A stretch of DNA of 64,000 nucleotides from Azospirillum sp. TSH64 (GTDB lineage: Bacteria; Pseudomonadota; Alphaproteobacteria; Azospirillales; Azospirillaceae), in assembly GCF_003116035.1 (NCBI RefSeq), contig NZ_LGQW01000015.1, positions 800,096-864,095 of the forward strand, read 5' to 3'. The position numbers and the translations under genes were made by a program. The notes below the pieces were generated by a model, which did not search any database, was not told where the DNA came from, and saw only the letters and a list, made by a program, of their open reading frames with translations. Shown one piece after another: positions 16,424-26,416 of the stretch (position 1 is its first letter; every line of letters begins with the position of its first letter).

Positions 16424-17449
16424 TCAGCGCCGGGCTCCCAGCGAGGCGAGCTGGAACAGCACGCGGGCGCACAGGGTCTCGTCCGGCATGTTGGTGCGCT
16501 TGCAGTCGGCCTCGGCATCGACCAGCCGCTCCAGCGCCTGCCGGACATGGTTGGGTGACCAGTGGCGCGCCTGCCTGACCAGCCGGGTTTTCAGCTTGAA
16601 GAAGACCGGCGGGCGCAGCGACTCGACGGCGGCCTCCGGCGACTTGCCGGCAGCGACCTGGGCGGTGAGCAGTTGCAGCCGCTGAAAATGGCGCTGGGCG
16701 CCGCGCAGGATCGGCACCGGCGAGGTGCCCTCGGCGAACAGGCGCGCCAGCGAGCGGTCGAGAGTCGCGAAATCGCCCTCCGCCGCCGCCCATATCGGCT
16801 CGTCCATCGACAGGGCGGCGCTATCGCCGATGCAGGCCTGGGCATCCTCTAGCCGCACGCGCCTTTCGCTGCCCATGTAGAGCGCCAGCTTTTCCGCCTC
16901 GCCGCGGGCAACCATGCGGTCGCCGACGAGGTTGCCGGCGAGGAAGCTCAGCACGTCGGGATCGGCGGTCAGCCCATGGCCTTGCAGAATGTCGGCGATG
17001 ACGCGGCCGAGCGACGCCTCCTCCTCGACATAGCAGGGGATGGCGGCGGCGGCATCGTCCCCCTCGAACAGAAGCCGCAGCTTGGAGCGGGCTGAGAGGT
17101 CGCCCGACTCGACCACCACCAGGCTGTCGCCCGGCGGCGGGTTTTCCAGAAAGGCGGCAAAGGCGGCGGTGGCGTTGTCCTCGGCATCGCGGACGCGGAT
17201 CAGGCGCCGGCCGCCGGTGAAGGAGATCGCCGCCGCCTCGTCCGCCAGCCGCGCCGGATCGTCGGCAATGGCGCGCCCCAGGAACTCAGCGACGCGGAAG
17301 GGATCGGACAGGTCCGGCACCACCGTCTTGCCCAGCGTCTGGGCGCGGTCGCGGACGAGCCCCGAGTCGGGGCCATAAAGCAGCACCGCCCGAACCTTGC
17401 GGTCCGGGCTGCGCAGAAAACCATCGATCGCCTTGGGCTGGAGCTTCAC
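16424..17449 (-). CDS. holA: DNA polymerase III, delta subunit
   Basis: A 341-residue clamp-loader subunit that opens the beta sliding clamp. It begins MKLQPKAIDGFLRSPDRKVR and continues with LLYGPDSGLVRDRAQTLGK, the typical HolA N-terminal domain. The Walker-like and lid regions and a C-terminal collar domain (about 215-341) follow. Length is normal. It starts 18 bases after lptE, completing the common gram-negative order leuS-lptE-holA, and the three are almost certainly co-transcribed. Confidence 0.93.
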   Translation of the reverse strand: MKLQPKAIDGFLRSPDRKVRAVLLYGPDSGLVRDRAQTLGKTVVPDLSDPFRVAEFLGRAIADDPARLADEAAAISFTGGRRLIRVRDAEDNATAAFAAFLENPPPGDSLVVVESGDLSARSKLRLLFEGDDAAAAIPCYVEEEASLGRVIADILQGHGLTADPDVLSFLAGNLVGDRMVARGEAEKLALYMGSERRVRLEDAQACIGDSAALSMDEPIWAAAEGDFATLDRSLARLFAEGTSPVPILRGAQRHFQRLQLLTAQVAAGKSPEAAVESLRPPVFFKLKTRLVRQARHWSPNHVRQALERLVDAEADCKRTNMPDETLCARVLFQLASLGARR

Positions 17450-17467
17450 CCGTGCATCCCCGGCCGG

Positions 17468-18055
17468 TCAGGACCCGCGGCCGAGAAACATGGCGACGCG
17501 GGTGGTGATGTCGTTGGAGATGTCTTCGAGCGCCCGATCATAAGCGTTCTGCACTGTCACGATGGCGGCGTAATGCTGCTCCAGCGTGTTGTAGCTGACC
17601 ATCGAGCGCGAGCTGGACTGGAACACGACCTGCCCGGTCTGGGTGTCGGTCAACCGGTAGGGGGCGTTGACCAGCAGCTGGGCGCGCACCGCGGTGGCGT
17701 CCTTCTGCAAGGCCAGTTTCTGTTCCGACGCCGTCAGCGACACTTCCAGCCGGTAGCGCGGAGCGCTCGGCCGCTCCGACGGGTAGAAATTGTCGATCAG
17801 CAGGTTGCGGAGCTTCTGCCCTTCGCGGTTGGGGATCGACGCGATGTCGACCTCCATCAGCCGCTCGGACGCGGCGGCCCCGATGCCCTTGCCGCCATAG
17901 AGCGGCTGGAACCCGCAGCCCGACAGGGACACGGCGGATAGGCCGAGCGCGAGGGCGAAAAGCCCCCGCGCCGCGGCCCGACGGAGTGGGGCCTGACGGG
18001 GCGGGCTCCGGCGGAACGAGCCCTGGCGGATCGATCTGGGATCAGACGACGACAT
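17468..18055 (-). CDS. lptE: LPS assembly lipoprotein LptE
   Basis: A 195-residue lipoprotein that plugs the LptD barrel and helps insert lipopolysaccharide at the outer membrane. After an Arg-rich, unusually long N-terminal tail comes a hydrophobic segment and the lipobox LSGC, with Cys near 47, then GFQPLYGG, a hallmark of the family. The start overlaps the last 14 bases of leuS in another frame, so translation is likely coupled. An internal start closer to the signal peptide is possible. Confidence 0.9.
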   Translation of the reverse strand: MSSSDPRSIRQGSFRRSPPRQAPLRRAAARGLFALALGLSAVSLSGCGFQPLYGGKGIGAAASERLMEVDIASIPNREGQKLRNLLIDNFYPSERPSAPRYRLEVSLTASEQKLALQKDATAVRAQLLVNAPYRLTDTQTGQVVFQSSSRSMVSYNTLEQHYAAIVTVQNAYDRALEDISNDITTRVAMFLGRGS

Positions 18056-20606
18056 TGATCACCCGGTTCGGGACGACGATGACCTTGCGCGCCGGCTTGC
18101 CGTCCATGGCGCGCTGGACGTTGACATCGGCAAGTGCCGCCTGCTCCGCCGCATCCTTGTCCATGTCGCGCGGCAGTTCCAGCGTGGCGCGCAGCTTGCC
18201 GTTGACCTGGACCGCGACCTTGATGCTGTCCTCCACCACCAGGGCGGGGTCGGCCTCCGGCCAGGGCTGGTCGGCCAGCAGGCGGCCGTGGCCCAGCTGC
18301 GCCCACAGCTCTTCGCCCAGATGCGGCATCATCGGACCGACGAGACGGACCAGCGACTCGAAGCCCTCGCGCAGGACCCAGCCCTCGCCGTCACCCTTGC
18401 CGTCCAGCTCGCCCAGCGCGTTGGACAGCTCGCGAACGCGGGCTACCGCCTTGTTGAAGCGGAACTTGTCGAGATCCTCCGACACGCCGGCGATGGTCTT
18501 GTGGACCAGGCGACGGACGGCCTCGGCCTTCGGGCTGAGCAACTCGGGCTTCGGCGTCCCGGCGGCCGGCAGGTCCGCCTCGGTCATCATCCGCCACAGG
18601 CGGTTGATGTAGCGCCAGGCACCGTCGATGCCGGCCTCGGTCCACTCCAGATCGCGTTCCGGCGGGCTGTCGGACAGCATGAACAGGCGGGCGGCGTCGG
18701 CGCCGTAGGTGCCGATGATGTGCGCCGGATCCACCACGTTCTTCTTGGACTTCGACATCTTCTCGACACGGCCGACATTGACCGGCGCACCGGTGTCGGC
18801 CCGGACCCACTCGCCCTTGTCGTTCTTCGTCAGGTCGGTCGGAGCCAGCCAGGCGCCGGTGCCGGAGTCCTTGTAGGTCTCGTGGTTGACCATGCCCTGG
18901 GTGAACAGGCCGGTGAACGGCTCGTCCAGGTTCAGGTAGCCGCAGGTCTTCAGCGCGCGCGTCCAGAAGCGGCTGTAGAGCAGGTGCAGGACCGCATGCT
19001 CGATGCCGCCGATATACTGGTCGACACCCAGCCAGTAATCGACCGCCTCGCGGGTGAAGGCCGCATCCTCGGTCTTCGGCGAGCAGAAGCGGGCGAAATA
19101 CCAGGACGACTCGATGAAGGTGTCGAAGGTGTCCGTCTCGCGCAGCGCCGGCTTGCCGCAATTGGGGCAGCCGGTGTGCTTCCAGGTCGGGTGGTGGGCC
19201 AGCGGGTTGCCGGGCTTGTCGAAGGTCACATCCTCCGGCAGCACGACCGGCAGCTGGTCGTCCGGAACCGGAACGATGCCACACGACTCGCAATGGATGA
19301 CCGGGATCGGGCAGCCCCAATAGCGCTGGCGGGACACGCCCCAGTCGCGCAGGCGGTACTGGGTGGTGCGCTCGCCCTGCTCCGCCGCTTCCAGCCGCTT
19401 GCCGGCCTCCTCCTTCGCCGACTCGGTGTCGAGTCCGTCGAGGAAGGCGGAGTTCCGCAGCACGCCGGGGCCGGTGTAGGCCTCGGTCCCGACCTCGAAG
19501 GCCGCCGGATCGGCATCGGCCGGAATCACCACCGGGCGGACCGGCAGACCGTACTTGCGGGCGAAATCCAGGTCGCGCTGGTCATGCGCCGGGCAGGCGA
19601 AGATGGCGCCCGTGCCGTATTCCATCAGCACGAAGTTGGCAACGTAGACCGGCAGCTCCCAGGACGGATCGAAGGGATGCACGACCGTCAGCCCGGTGTC
19701 GAAGCCGCGCTTCTCCGCCGTCTCGATCGCCTCTTCGCTGGTGCCCAGCCGGTTGCACTCGGCGATGAACTCGGCCAGTTCCGGGCTGGACGCGGCCAGT
19801 TCGGCCGCCAGCGGGTGATTCGGGGAGATCGCGGCGAAGGAGGCACCGAACAGCGTGTCCGGGCGGGTGGTGAACACCTCCAGATCGTCCTCGCGCCCCT
19901 TGATCTTGAAGCGGAACCGGACGCCGGTGGACTTGCCGATCCAGTTCTCCTGCATGATGCGGACGCGCTCGGGCCAGCGGTCCAGCGTCTCCAGGCCCTT
20001 CAGCAGGTCTTCGGCATAGGCGGTGATCTTCAGGAACCACTGCGACAGCTTGCGCTTCTCCACCAGCGCGCCGGTGCGCCAGCCGCGGCCGTCGATCACC
20101 TGCTCGTTGGCGAGAACGGTGTTGTCCACCGGATCCCAGTTCACCCAGGATTCCTTGCGGTAGGCGAGGCCCGCCTTCAGGAAATCCAGGAACATCTTCT
20201 GCTCGTGGCGATAATACTCCACATCGCAGGTGGCGATCTCGCGGTCCCAGTCGATGGACAGGCCCATCGTCTTCAGCTGCCCGCGCATGGTCGCGATGTT
20301 CTCGCGCGTCCAGGCGGCGGGATGGACCTTCTTCTCCAGCGCGGCGTTCTCCGCCGGCAGGCCGAAGGCGTCCCAGCCCATCGGGTGAAGGACGTTGAAG
20401 CCCTTGGCGCGCTTGAAGCGCGCGATCACGTCGCCGATGGTGTAGTTGCGGACGTGGCCCATGTGGATGCGCCCCGACGGATAGGGGAACATCTCCAGCA
20501 CATAGTATTTGGGCCGGGAGGCGTCCTCGCGCGCGGTGAAACAGCCCTTGCTGTCCCACACGCCCTGCCACTTCGCCTCGGTTTCCTTGACATTGTAACG
20601 CGACAT
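18042..20606 (-). CDS. leuS: Leucyl-tRNA synthetase
   Basis: An 854-residue class I aminoacyl-tRNA synthetase. The HIGH-like motif is HMGH at 48-51, within [19 protein letters not shown], and the KMSKS loop is at 616-620. A CP1 editing domain, a zinc-like cysteine cluster (CESCG ... CPNCG) and a C-terminal domain ending in [11 protein letters not shown] are present. The frame stays open to 21308, but the family N-terminus [14 protein letters not shown] fixes the start at 20606. It lies between DUF3576 and lptE on the same strand. Confidence 0.97.
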   Translation of the reverse strand: MSRYNVKETEAKWQGVWDSKGCFTAREDASRPKYYVLEMFPYPSGRIHMGHVRNYTIGDVIARFKRAKGFNVLHPMGWDAFGLPAENAALEKKVHPAAWTRENIATMRGQLKTMGLSIDWDREIATCDVEYYRHEQKMFLDFLKAGLAYRKESWVNWDPVDNTVLANEQVIDGRGWRTGALVEKRKLSQWFLKITAYAEDLLKGLETLDRWPERVRIMQENWIGKSTGVRFRFKIKGREDDLEVFTTRPDTLFGASFAAISPNHPLAAELAASSPELAEFIAECNRLGTSEEAIETAEKRGFDTGLTVVHPFDPSWELPVYVANFVLMEYGTGAIFACPAHDQRDLDFARKYGLPVRPVVIPADADPAAFEVGTEAYTGPGVLRNSAFLDGLDTESAKEEAGKRLEAAEQGERTTQYRLRDWGVSRQRYWGCPIPVIHCESCGIVPVPDDQLPVVLPEDVTFDKPGNPLAHHPTWKHTGCPNCGKPALRETDTFDTFIESSWYFARFCSPKTEDAAFTREAVDYWLGVDQYIGGIEHAVLHLLYSRFWTRALKTCGYLNLDEPFTGLFTQGMVNHETYKDSGTGAWLAPTDLTKNDKGEWVRADTGAPVNVGRVEKMSKSKKNVVDPAHIIGTYGADAARLFMLSDSPPERDLEWTEAGIDGAWRYINRLWRMMTEADLPAAGTPKPELLSPKAEAVRRLVHKTIAGVSEDLDKFRFNKAVARVRELSNALGELDGKGDGEGWVLREGFESLVRLVGPMMPHLGEELWAQLGHGRLLADQPWPEADPALVVEDSIKVAVQVNGKLRATLELPRDMDKDAAEQAALADVNVQRAMDGKPARKVIVVPNRVINVVV

Positions 20607-20677
20607 GAGCGCGACGCCGTTTTCCGTTGTACCAGATGCTCGAAAGGCCGGGACACCAGCCCGGACCGGCCGCCGCG

Positions 20678-21217
20678 TCAGCGGGCGGCGGCGTTCTGCG
20701 CCACGCGAAGCTGGCGGGCGCGGGTCAGAACCGCGTCCTCCAGGGTGCCGGCGGTTTCCGGCCCGACAGTGATGTCGCGCCAGTCGTTGCCGGTCCGCTG
20801 CTGCTTGAACACCGACACCCGGACGCCGTCGGCGCGCAGCTGGCGGTCCATGATGTAGAGGTTGACCTTGAACCGTTCGTTCGGCGAATCGGGCGGGGTG
20901 TACCAGTCGGTCAGGATCACGCCGCCGAACGGGTCGGCCGAGGCGATGGGCATGAAGGACAAGGTGTCGAGCGAAGCGCGCCACAGGAAGCTGTTCACGC
21001 CGATGCCCCCGGCCGTGTCCTGGTCGCCGCCACGCTTGTTCTTGCCGAACAGGTTCAGACCGCCGTCGGTGCCGAGCAGGCTGCCGAACTTGTAGTCCTT
21101 GTTCTTCATCTGCTCTTCGACGGTTTCGGTCTTGCCGCCCCAGCTTGCGCAGCCGGCGATCGAGACGGAAGCCGCGAGCAGTACAGGGACAAGGCGAAGG
21201 GCGGTCGAACGGCGCAT
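20678..21217 (-). CDS. DUF3576 lipoprotein
   Basis: A 179-residue predicted lipoprotein: signal sequence with lipobox SIAGC (Cys near 23), then [20 protein letters not shown] and [11 protein letters not shown], which are hallmarks of the alphaproteobacterial DUF3576 family. The family is consistently found just upstream of leuS-lptE, as here with a 71-base gap. That link to an LPS-transport gene suggests a role in the outer envelope, but the function has not been defined. Confidence 0.85.
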   Translation of the reverse strand: MRRSTALRLVPVLLAASVSIAGCASWGGKTETVEEQMKNKDYKFGSLLGTDGGLNLFGKNKRGGDQDTAGGIGVNSFLWRASLDTLSFMPIASADPFGGVILTDWYTPPDSPNERFKVNLYIMDRQLRADGVRVSVFKQQRTGNDWRDITVGPETAGTLEDAVLTRARQLRVAQNAAAR

Positions 21218-21552
21218 GGTCGGGAACCCGGTTTAGAAAAGGGGTTGCCGCGCGCGAGTCACGCGCGGAATGCCGGTGAACAGACCATAAGTGGACGGCA
21301 CCACGCAACAGCGGAAGCGTCTTTGCCCCACCCCGTCACAACAGGATGACAACAGGCGAAGCCTGCCGGGTTGCACTGCGGCGGGCTCGCCAAGGGCCTC
21401 CTTCTTAGTGTGCTCCGTGCGACACACTGTCCCCCCAATGCAGCAATCCCGGAGATTTGCCGCTTGCTGGCGAAGGCGGGGGTGCGTACGAAAGTCTCAG
21501 CCAGGACGTCAACCAGGCTGAAACATCTGCTGCCAGGATGGAGGCAAAAATC
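21218..21552. other. Intergenic region upstream of porin 1
   Basis: A 335-base gap between divergent genes, which must hold the promoters of DUF3576 (leftward) and the first porin (rightward). It includes a GC-rich dyad GCGCGCGAGTCACGCGCG near 21249 and a long stretch that could be a 5' leader for the porin mRNA. No convincing coding frame or recognised riboswitch is seen. Confidence 0.5.
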
Positions 21553-22716
21553 ATGACCCGTTATCTGCTGGCCGGCGCTGCCGCCGCCGCTCTCGCCCTC
21601 GGCGCTGGCGCCGCCAACGCCCAGGCTAAGTTCGAAGTCAAGGTCGGCGGCGACGCCTACTTCGAAGCCGGCTACGTCGATCAGGATCTGGACTCCGGCC
21701 TGCGTTCGACCGAATTCCGCAACCGCATGCGCATCAACATCATCCCGTCCGCCAAGGCCGACAACGGCCTGGAGTACGGTGCGCGTATGCGTCTGCGTGC
21801 CAACGCTGGCACCAACAACGCCCGCAACACCGATGCCGACCGCGCTTACATCTTCGCGCAGGGCTCCTTCGGTCAGGTCCGCCTCGGCGTGACCAACTCG
21901 TTCAACGACGAGACCTACACGACCGCCCCGCTCGACTACCTGCCGCTCGGCATCTATGACGCGCTGCCGGCCTGGATCGGCACCACCGCCAACGGCCTGA
22001 ACAGCGGCGCCGCCAGCACCGTCACCAACGGCAACACGATCATCACCCAGTCGCTGGTGGCGGAAGCCAACTCGACCAAGATCGTGTACTTCTCGCCGCG
22101 CTTCGCCGGCCTGCAGGTTGGCGCCAGCTACACCCCGCGTAACGACAGCTCGGCCACCGACGTCAACCGCGTCAAGCCGGTCGGCACGTTCGCCGCTGGC
22201 GGCGCTGGCACCTACACCGACATCGTCGAAGTCGGCGCCAACTACAACAACACCTTCGGCGGCGTGACCGTTAAGGCCAGCGCCGGCTACAACTGGGGCC
22301 GTGCCGTCGACGACGTCGTCGGTTCGAACTACAAGGATCTGAACGCCTGGCAGGCTGGCGCTCAGGTTGGTTACGCCGGCTTCGCCATCGGCGGCGGCTA
22401 CATCGACTACGGCAAGTCGGGCCAGAACAAGCGTCCGGGCGTTGCCACCGAGAACACCCGCAACTGGGTTGTCGGCGCTCAGTACACCGCCGGCCCGATC
22501 GTTGTCGGTGCCAACTACAAGAACGGCAAGGACGCCGGTTCGTTCTTCACCGCCGGCGACCGCGAACTGCAGGTCTACGAAATCGGTGTCGGCTACACCG
22601 TCGCTCCGGGCCTGACCGTCCAGGCTCAGTACGACCACTTCAAGCTGGACAACGACGCCTCGCTCCGCGACGACAAGGGCGACGTCGTCCTGGTCCGCTC
22701 GATCCTGGCGTTCTAA
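21553..22716 (+). CDS. Outer-membrane porin 1 (general porin family)
   Basis: A 387-residue porin with a signal peptide cleaved near AGAANAQA. The rest is rich in alternating polar/aromatic strands, Gly, Asn and Asp, ending in the terminal aromatic ILAF expected for insertion by the BAM complex. The early block ADNGLEYGARMRLRA, the loop TDADRAYIF and YTVAPGLTVQAQYDHF are shared with the two porins that follow. Upstream frames exist, but ATG at 21553 follows GGAGG and gives a proper signal peptide. Codon use is strongly biased, consistent with high expression. Confidence 0.9.
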   Translation: MTRYLLAGAAAAALALGAGAANAQAKFEVKVGGDAYFEAGYVDQDLDSGLRSTEFRNRMRINIIPSAKADNGLEYGARMRLRANAGTNNARNTDADRAYIFAQGSFGQVRLGVTNSFNDETYTTAPLDYLPLGIYDALPAWIGTTANGLNSGAASTVTNGNTIITQSLVAEANSTKIVYFSPRFAGLQVGASYTPRNDSSATDVNRVKPVGTFAAGGAGTYTDIVEVGANYNNTFGGVTVKASAGYNWGRAVDDVVGSNYKDLNAWQAGAQVGYAGFAIGGGYIDYGKSGQNKRPGVATENTRNWVVGAQYTAGPIVVGANYKNGKDAGSFFTAGDRELQVYEIGVGYTVAPGLTVQAQYDHFKLDNDASLRDDKGDVVLVRSILAF

Positions 22717-22754
22717 TCGATCTTTCGATCGAACGTCCGGCAACGGATGGAAAG

Positions 22755-22782
22755 GGCGGTGGCTTCGGCCACCGCCTTTTTT
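22755..22782 (+). terminator. Rho-independent terminator of porin 1
   Basis: Perfect arms GGCGGTGGC and GCCACCGCC around a TTCG tetraloop, followed by six T residues; 38 bases after the stop. Confidence 0.92.
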
Positions 22783-23046
22783 CTTGCCCATGCCTTCCCC
22801 TTGCCAACTTTGTAGGCAAGCCGCCTGATTTTCAGTCCAACCAAAGAGCAGAATTCAGCCACTCTTGGATTTTGCAATCATTCCAACCAGTTATGAGTGT
22901 GTTTTTGTTGCAACTGTGTTGCGAATGCGAAAGCGCGCCGCAGTTTGCCTCTTGCCGGAGTAATTGGAGAGCGGTTAAGTCTTGCTTACAAAGACAACCG
23001 ACCGCTCCCGGCCAGAACGGGGCGTACGCATAAGGATGGATAATCC
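22783..23046 (+). promoter_or_regulatory. Leader and promoter region of porin 2
   Basis: A relatively AT-rich stretch for this genome (especially 22850-22930) between the terminator of porin 1 and the start of porin 2, so porin 2 must have its own promoter here. A small GTTGCAAC dyad lies near 22908. Exact -35/-10 boxes cannot be assigned with confidence. AAGGATGG serves as ribosome site. Confidence 0.5.
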
Positions 23047-24147
23047 ATGAAGCGCTCTCTCGTCATCGGCTGCGCCGCCGTTGCCCTCGCCGCCGGCTGC
23101 GGCACCGCCTCGGCCCAGTCCAAGTCCAAGTTCGACATCCTGCTGGGCGGCGACGCCTTCTTCCAGGGCGCCTATGTCGACCAGGACAACGACAACGGCC
23201 TGCGCAAGACCGAATTCGCCAACCGTTTCCGTCTGACCGTCACCCCGACGGCCAAGGCTGACAACGGCCTGGAATATGGCGCCCGCCTGCGCCTGCGTGC
23301 CTCCAACGGCACCAGCAACGTCCGCACCACCGACGCCGACCGCGCCTACATCTTCGTGAACGGCTCCTTCGGTTCGGTCCAGGCCGGTGTCGTCAACGGC
23401 CCGTCGGACGACTCGGGTGTCATCGGCCCGAACGTCGACGGCATCTCGGGCAGCCCGGACGGCTGGGTGTTCAACTACTACGGCGTGACCTCGCTGCCGT
23501 ACGTTGTCGGTTCGCTGCGCACGCTCGAGTCGGGCGACGCCAGCACGAAGATCGTCTACTCGACCCCGAGCTTCGCCGGCTTCAAGCTGACCGCCGCCTA
23601 CACCCCGACCTACGGCAGCAGCAACACCAACATCGAGCGCCGCAAGAACGTCACCTACAACGACATGGGTGAAGTTCAGGCCTACTATAAGGGCGCCTTC
23701 AGCGGCGTCGGCATCGAAGCCAGCGTTGCCTACCAGTTCGCCCAGGCCCCGACCGGCTTCGAAGACCTGTCGTCGATCCACAGCGGCGCCACCGTCACCT
23801 TCGGTCCGTTCGCCATCGGCGGCAGCTATGCCTTCAGCGGCGACAGCGGCTACCGCAAGGGCCACACCGGCGTTGACGACAACCAGGTCTGGCTGGTCGG
23901 TGCCCAGTACACCATCGGCCCGGTCATCCTGGCCGCCACCTACACCGACGCCAAGGGCGCCAACGTCGGCACCGGCGCCTTCTCCGCTGCCGATTACGCC
24001 CGCGCCCACGTCTACCAGGGCGGCGTGACCTACGCCGTGGCCCCGGGCCTGACCACCGGTCTGGAATACAGCTACGTCGACAACAAGTCCGGCGGTCGCA
24101 ACAACGACGCCAACATCGTTCTGTGGGACACCCGCTTCTCCTTCTAA
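23047..24147 (+). CDS. Outer-membrane porin 2 (general porin family)
   Basis: A 366-residue porin. The signal peptide (about residues 1-25, ending GTASAQ) is the same as in porin 3. Shared blocks include KFDILLGGDAFFQGAYVDQD, KADNGLEYGARLRLRA, SLRTLESGDAS and YTPTYGSSNTNI, and the C-terminus is DTRFSF with terminal Phe. It is much closer to porin 3 than to porin 1, so porins 2 and 3 arose by a later duplication. It has its own leader and terminator and is probably an independent transcription unit. Confidence 0.92.
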   Translation: MKRSLVIGCAAVALAAGCGTASAQSKSKFDILLGGDAFFQGAYVDQDNDNGLRKTEFANRFRLTVTPTAKADNGLEYGARLRLRASNGTSNVRTTDADRAYIFVNGSFGSVQAGVVNGPSDDSGVIGPNVDGISGSPDGWVFNYYGVTSLPYVVGSLRTLESGDASTKIVYSTPSFAGFKLTAAYTPTYGSSNTNIERRKNVTYNDMGEVQAYYKGAFSGVGIEASVAYQFAQAPTGFEDLSSIHSGATVTFGPFAIGGSYAFSGDSGYRKGHTGVDDNQVWLVGAQYTIGPVILAATYTDAKGANVGTGAFSAADYARAHVYQGGVTYAVAPGLTTGLEYSYVDNKSGGRNNDANIVLWDTRFSF

Positions 24148-24175
24148 GGGACGGGTACCTGGCAGCAAACGTGAA

Positions 24176-24206
24176 GGCGGCGGAGAAATCCGCCGCCTCT
24201 TTTTTT
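24176..24206 (+). terminator. Rho-independent terminator of porin 2
   Basis: Arms GGCGGCGGA and TCCGCCGCC around a GAAA tetraloop, followed by a T-rich run (TCTTTTTTT). Confidence 0.93.
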
Positions 24207-24509
24207 GTCCATTTCCCAGCCGGAAGGCAGGCCGGCGCATGCCGAACAGGCTCATGCCTCAACTCGTCCGAAATAGGTAACCCTTCGGCGCAAGACTGCT
24301 GACTGTGACGCCCAATAAATCGGCAAGTATTTAATATATGAATTTACATGATCCGGAGTTCCGTGCTTTTCCCGTCACTGTCCTCGGAATGAGGTGACTT
24401 TCAACCCCGCCGCCACTTGTCGGAGTGGCGGTGGCAGGACTAAGTCTGGGGTCACAAGATACCGCTCGCGCCCCAATCTGACGGGACGCATGCACCGAGG
24501 ATGACATCC
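24207..24509 (+). promoter_or_regulatory. Leader and promoter region of porin 3
   Basis: A 303-base non-coding stretch. The segment around 24310-24350 (TATTTAATATATGAATTTAC) is the most AT-rich DNA in the window and a good candidate for promoter or nucleoid-protein/regulator binding. No exact operator is recognised. Confidence 0.5.
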
Positions 24510-25598
24510 ATGAAGCGTTCTCTCGTCATTGGCTGCGCCGCCGTTGCTCTCGCCGCCGGCTGCGGCACCGCTTCTGCACAGTCCAAGTTCGACATCCTGC
24601 TGGGCGGCGACGCCTATTTCCAGGGCGCCTATGTCGACCAGGACGACAACACCGGCCTGCGCAAGACCGAGTTCGCCAACCGCTTCCGCCTGACCATCAC
24701 CCCGACGGCCAAGGCCGACAACGGTCTGGAATACGGCGCCCGCCTGCGCCTACGCGCTGCCGGCGGCACCAACAACAACCGCAGCACCGACAGCGACCGC
24801 GCGTTCATGTTCGTGAACGGCGGCTTCGGCACCATCCAGGCCGGCGTGATCAACGGCCTGTCGGACGAATACGGCATCATCGGCCCGAACGTCGAAGGCA
24901 TCGAAGGCTCGCCGGACGCGCAGTTCCTGAACTACTACGCGAACACCAACGGCGCGCCCTATGCGCTGGGCAGCCTGCGCACGCTGGAGTCGGGCGACGC
25001 CAGCAGCAAGATCATCTACCTGACGCCGAGCTTCGCCGGCTTCCAGGTCGGCGCCGCCTACACGCCGGTCTATGGCAGCAGCAACACCGACATCAACCGC
25101 CGCAAGAACAGCACCGCCTATCGCGACATGGGCGAGGTCCAGGCCACCTACAAAGGCGAGTTCGGCGGTTTCGGCCTGGAGGCGAGCGCCGCCTATCAGT
25201 TCGCCAAGGCGGCCAGCCAGCTTGAGGATCTGTCCTCGGTCCATGTCGGCGCCAACCTGTCCTACGCCGGCTTCAAGGTCGGCGGCAGCTACGCCTTCAG
25301 CGGCGACAGCGGCTATGCCAAGGGCACCCGCGGGGTGGACGACCAGCAGGTCTGGATCGTCGGCGCCAACTACGATTTCGGTTCGGTGATCCTGGCCGCC
25401 ACCTACACCGACGCGAAGGGCATCGACAGCAACTTCGCCGGCCTGAACGCCCGTGCCCATGTCTGGCAGGCCGGCGTGACCTACACCGTTGCGCCGGGCC
25501 TGACCACGGGTCTGGAATACAGCTATCTCGACAACAAGGTCGGCGGCGTGAACAACGACGCCAACATCGTCCTGTGGGATACCCGCTTCGCCTTCTGA
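24510..25598 (+). CDS. Outer-membrane porin 3 (general porin family)
   Basis: A 362-residue porin whose first 20 or so residues, including the signal peptide MKRSLVIGCAAVALAAGCG, are identical to porin 2. Body blocks GLRKTEFANRFRLTITPTAK, SLRTLESGDASSKI and YAFSGDSGYAKG follow, with a final DTRFAF. ATG at 24510 is chosen over 24501 because it matches porin 2 and leaves GAGG at proper spacing. Differences from porin 2 concentrate in loop-like segments (for example the region after VEGIEGSPDAQF), consistent with divergence of exposed loops. Confidence 0.92.
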   Translation: MKRSLVIGCAAVALAAGCGTASAQSKFDILLGGDAYFQGAYVDQDDNTGLRKTEFANRFRLTITPTAKADNGLEYGARLRLRAAGGTNNNRSTDSDRAFMFVNGGFGTIQAGVINGLSDEYGIIGPNVEGIEGSPDAQFLNYYANTNGAPYALGSLRTLESGDASSKIIYLTPSFAGFQVGAAYTPVYGSSNTDINRRKNSTAYRDMGEVQATYKGEFGGFGLEASAAYQFAKAASQLEDLSSVHVGANLSYAGFKVGGSYAFSGDSGYAKGTRGVDDQQVWIVGANYDFGSVILAATYTDAKGIDSNFAGLNARAHVWQAGVTYTVAPGLTTGLEYSYLDNKVGGVNNDANIVLWDTRFAF

Positions 25599-25625
25599 GC
25601 GGCAGGGTTCCGACGGCGGATACGA

Positions 25626-25655
25626 AAAGGGCGACGGAGAAATCCGTCGCCCTTT
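25626..25655. terminator. Bidirectional terminator between porin 3 and the convergent gene
   Basis: Thirteen-base perfect arms AAAGGGCGACGGA and TCCGTCGCCCTTT with a GAAA loop. The A-tract on one side and T-tract on the other suit both strands; it serves porin 3 and the leftward hypothetical gene ending at 25675. Confidence 0.9.
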
Positions 25656-25674
25656 GTCGTTGTCCGGGACCGGC

Positions 25675-26259
25675 TTATTTCTTAGGCGCCGTTTTGGAGT
25701 CCTTGTCGGCCGTATCGCACGCCATGAACAGCACCGACGACTCCAGCGGCGTCCAGACCAGCAGGTAGCGCTCCTTGTCTCGGTCGCCGAGGAAGACGAT
25801 CGTCTCCGAATCGGTGACCGACTTGGGATGGATCTCGCCCAGCAGGTAGCCCATGCGGCCGTAATTCGCCATGGTCCCCTGGAAGATGAAGTCCAGCCGC
25901 TCCTGATCGTCCTTCGCGACCTCCCAGCCGAACTGTTCCTGCCGCACGCAACGGCGGCCATATTCGTCCAGGACCTTGTCCATGAAGCTGCGATAGGTGC
26001 CGTCGTCGGTCAGCGGGTAGGCCGGCTCGCTGAAGCGGACCTTGGTCATCGGCGACCCCAGCATGACCTTGGCCTTGCCTTGCTTGGCACCGGGCTTCGC
26101 CGGGGCGGCAGCCTTGGGGGCCTGCTTCGGATGCTCCTCGGCATGGGCGGGGCTGGCGGCGGGAACGGCGACGCACCAGACGGCCACTGCGGCGGCGAAC
26201 AGGCCGGCAGGGACGGCCGGCGTCAAGGCGGAGAGCAGGGAACGAAACGGACTCCGCAT
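25675..26259 (-). CDS. Exported hypothetical protein, 194 aa
   Basis: A secreted or periplasmic protein: basic N-terminus, hydrophobic helix and AHAEE cleavage-like site near residue 41, then a Lys/Ala/Pro linker (about 42-65). A conserved-looking globular part follows, containing FMDKVLDEYGRRCVRQEQFG and MGYLLGEIHPKSVTDSETIV. Two cysteines (CVRQE and MACDT) could form a disulfide. ATG at 26259 follows GAGGAG. I do not recognise the family and assign no function. Confidence 0.72.
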   Translation of the reverse strand: MRSPFRSLLSALTPAVPAGLFAAAVAVWCVAVPAASPAHAEEHPKQAPKAAAPAKPGAKQGKAKVMLGSPMTKVRFSEPAYPLTDDGTYRSFMDKVLDEYGRRCVRQEQFGWEVAKDDQERLDFIFQGTMANYGRMGYLLGEIHPKSVTDSETIVFLGDRDKERYLLVWTPLESSVLFMACDTADKDSKTAPKK

Positions 26260-26416
26260 GCGGAGGTCTCCTCGATATGCAGAACGATGACGATACCCGC
26301 GCCGGCGATGGGGATGCGTCGGGCATGGTCGCTTGGGGCGCTTGCGTTTCCGCGGACCGTCCGCTAACACGCCGCGGAAGCGCTGTACACCCGCAGCGAC
26401 CGGATTGGGGGCGGCC

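Noticed and set aside
18042..21308. A 1088-codon leuS frame extending through the DUF3576 gene
   Set aside because: The leucyl-tRNA synthetase N-terminus begins at 20606; the extension is out of frame with the real DUF3576 lipoprotein.
21553..25598. Porin cluster as a recombination-driven phase-variation system
   Set aside because: No invertible repeats, site-specific recombinase or silent truncated copies are seen; all three genes look complete.
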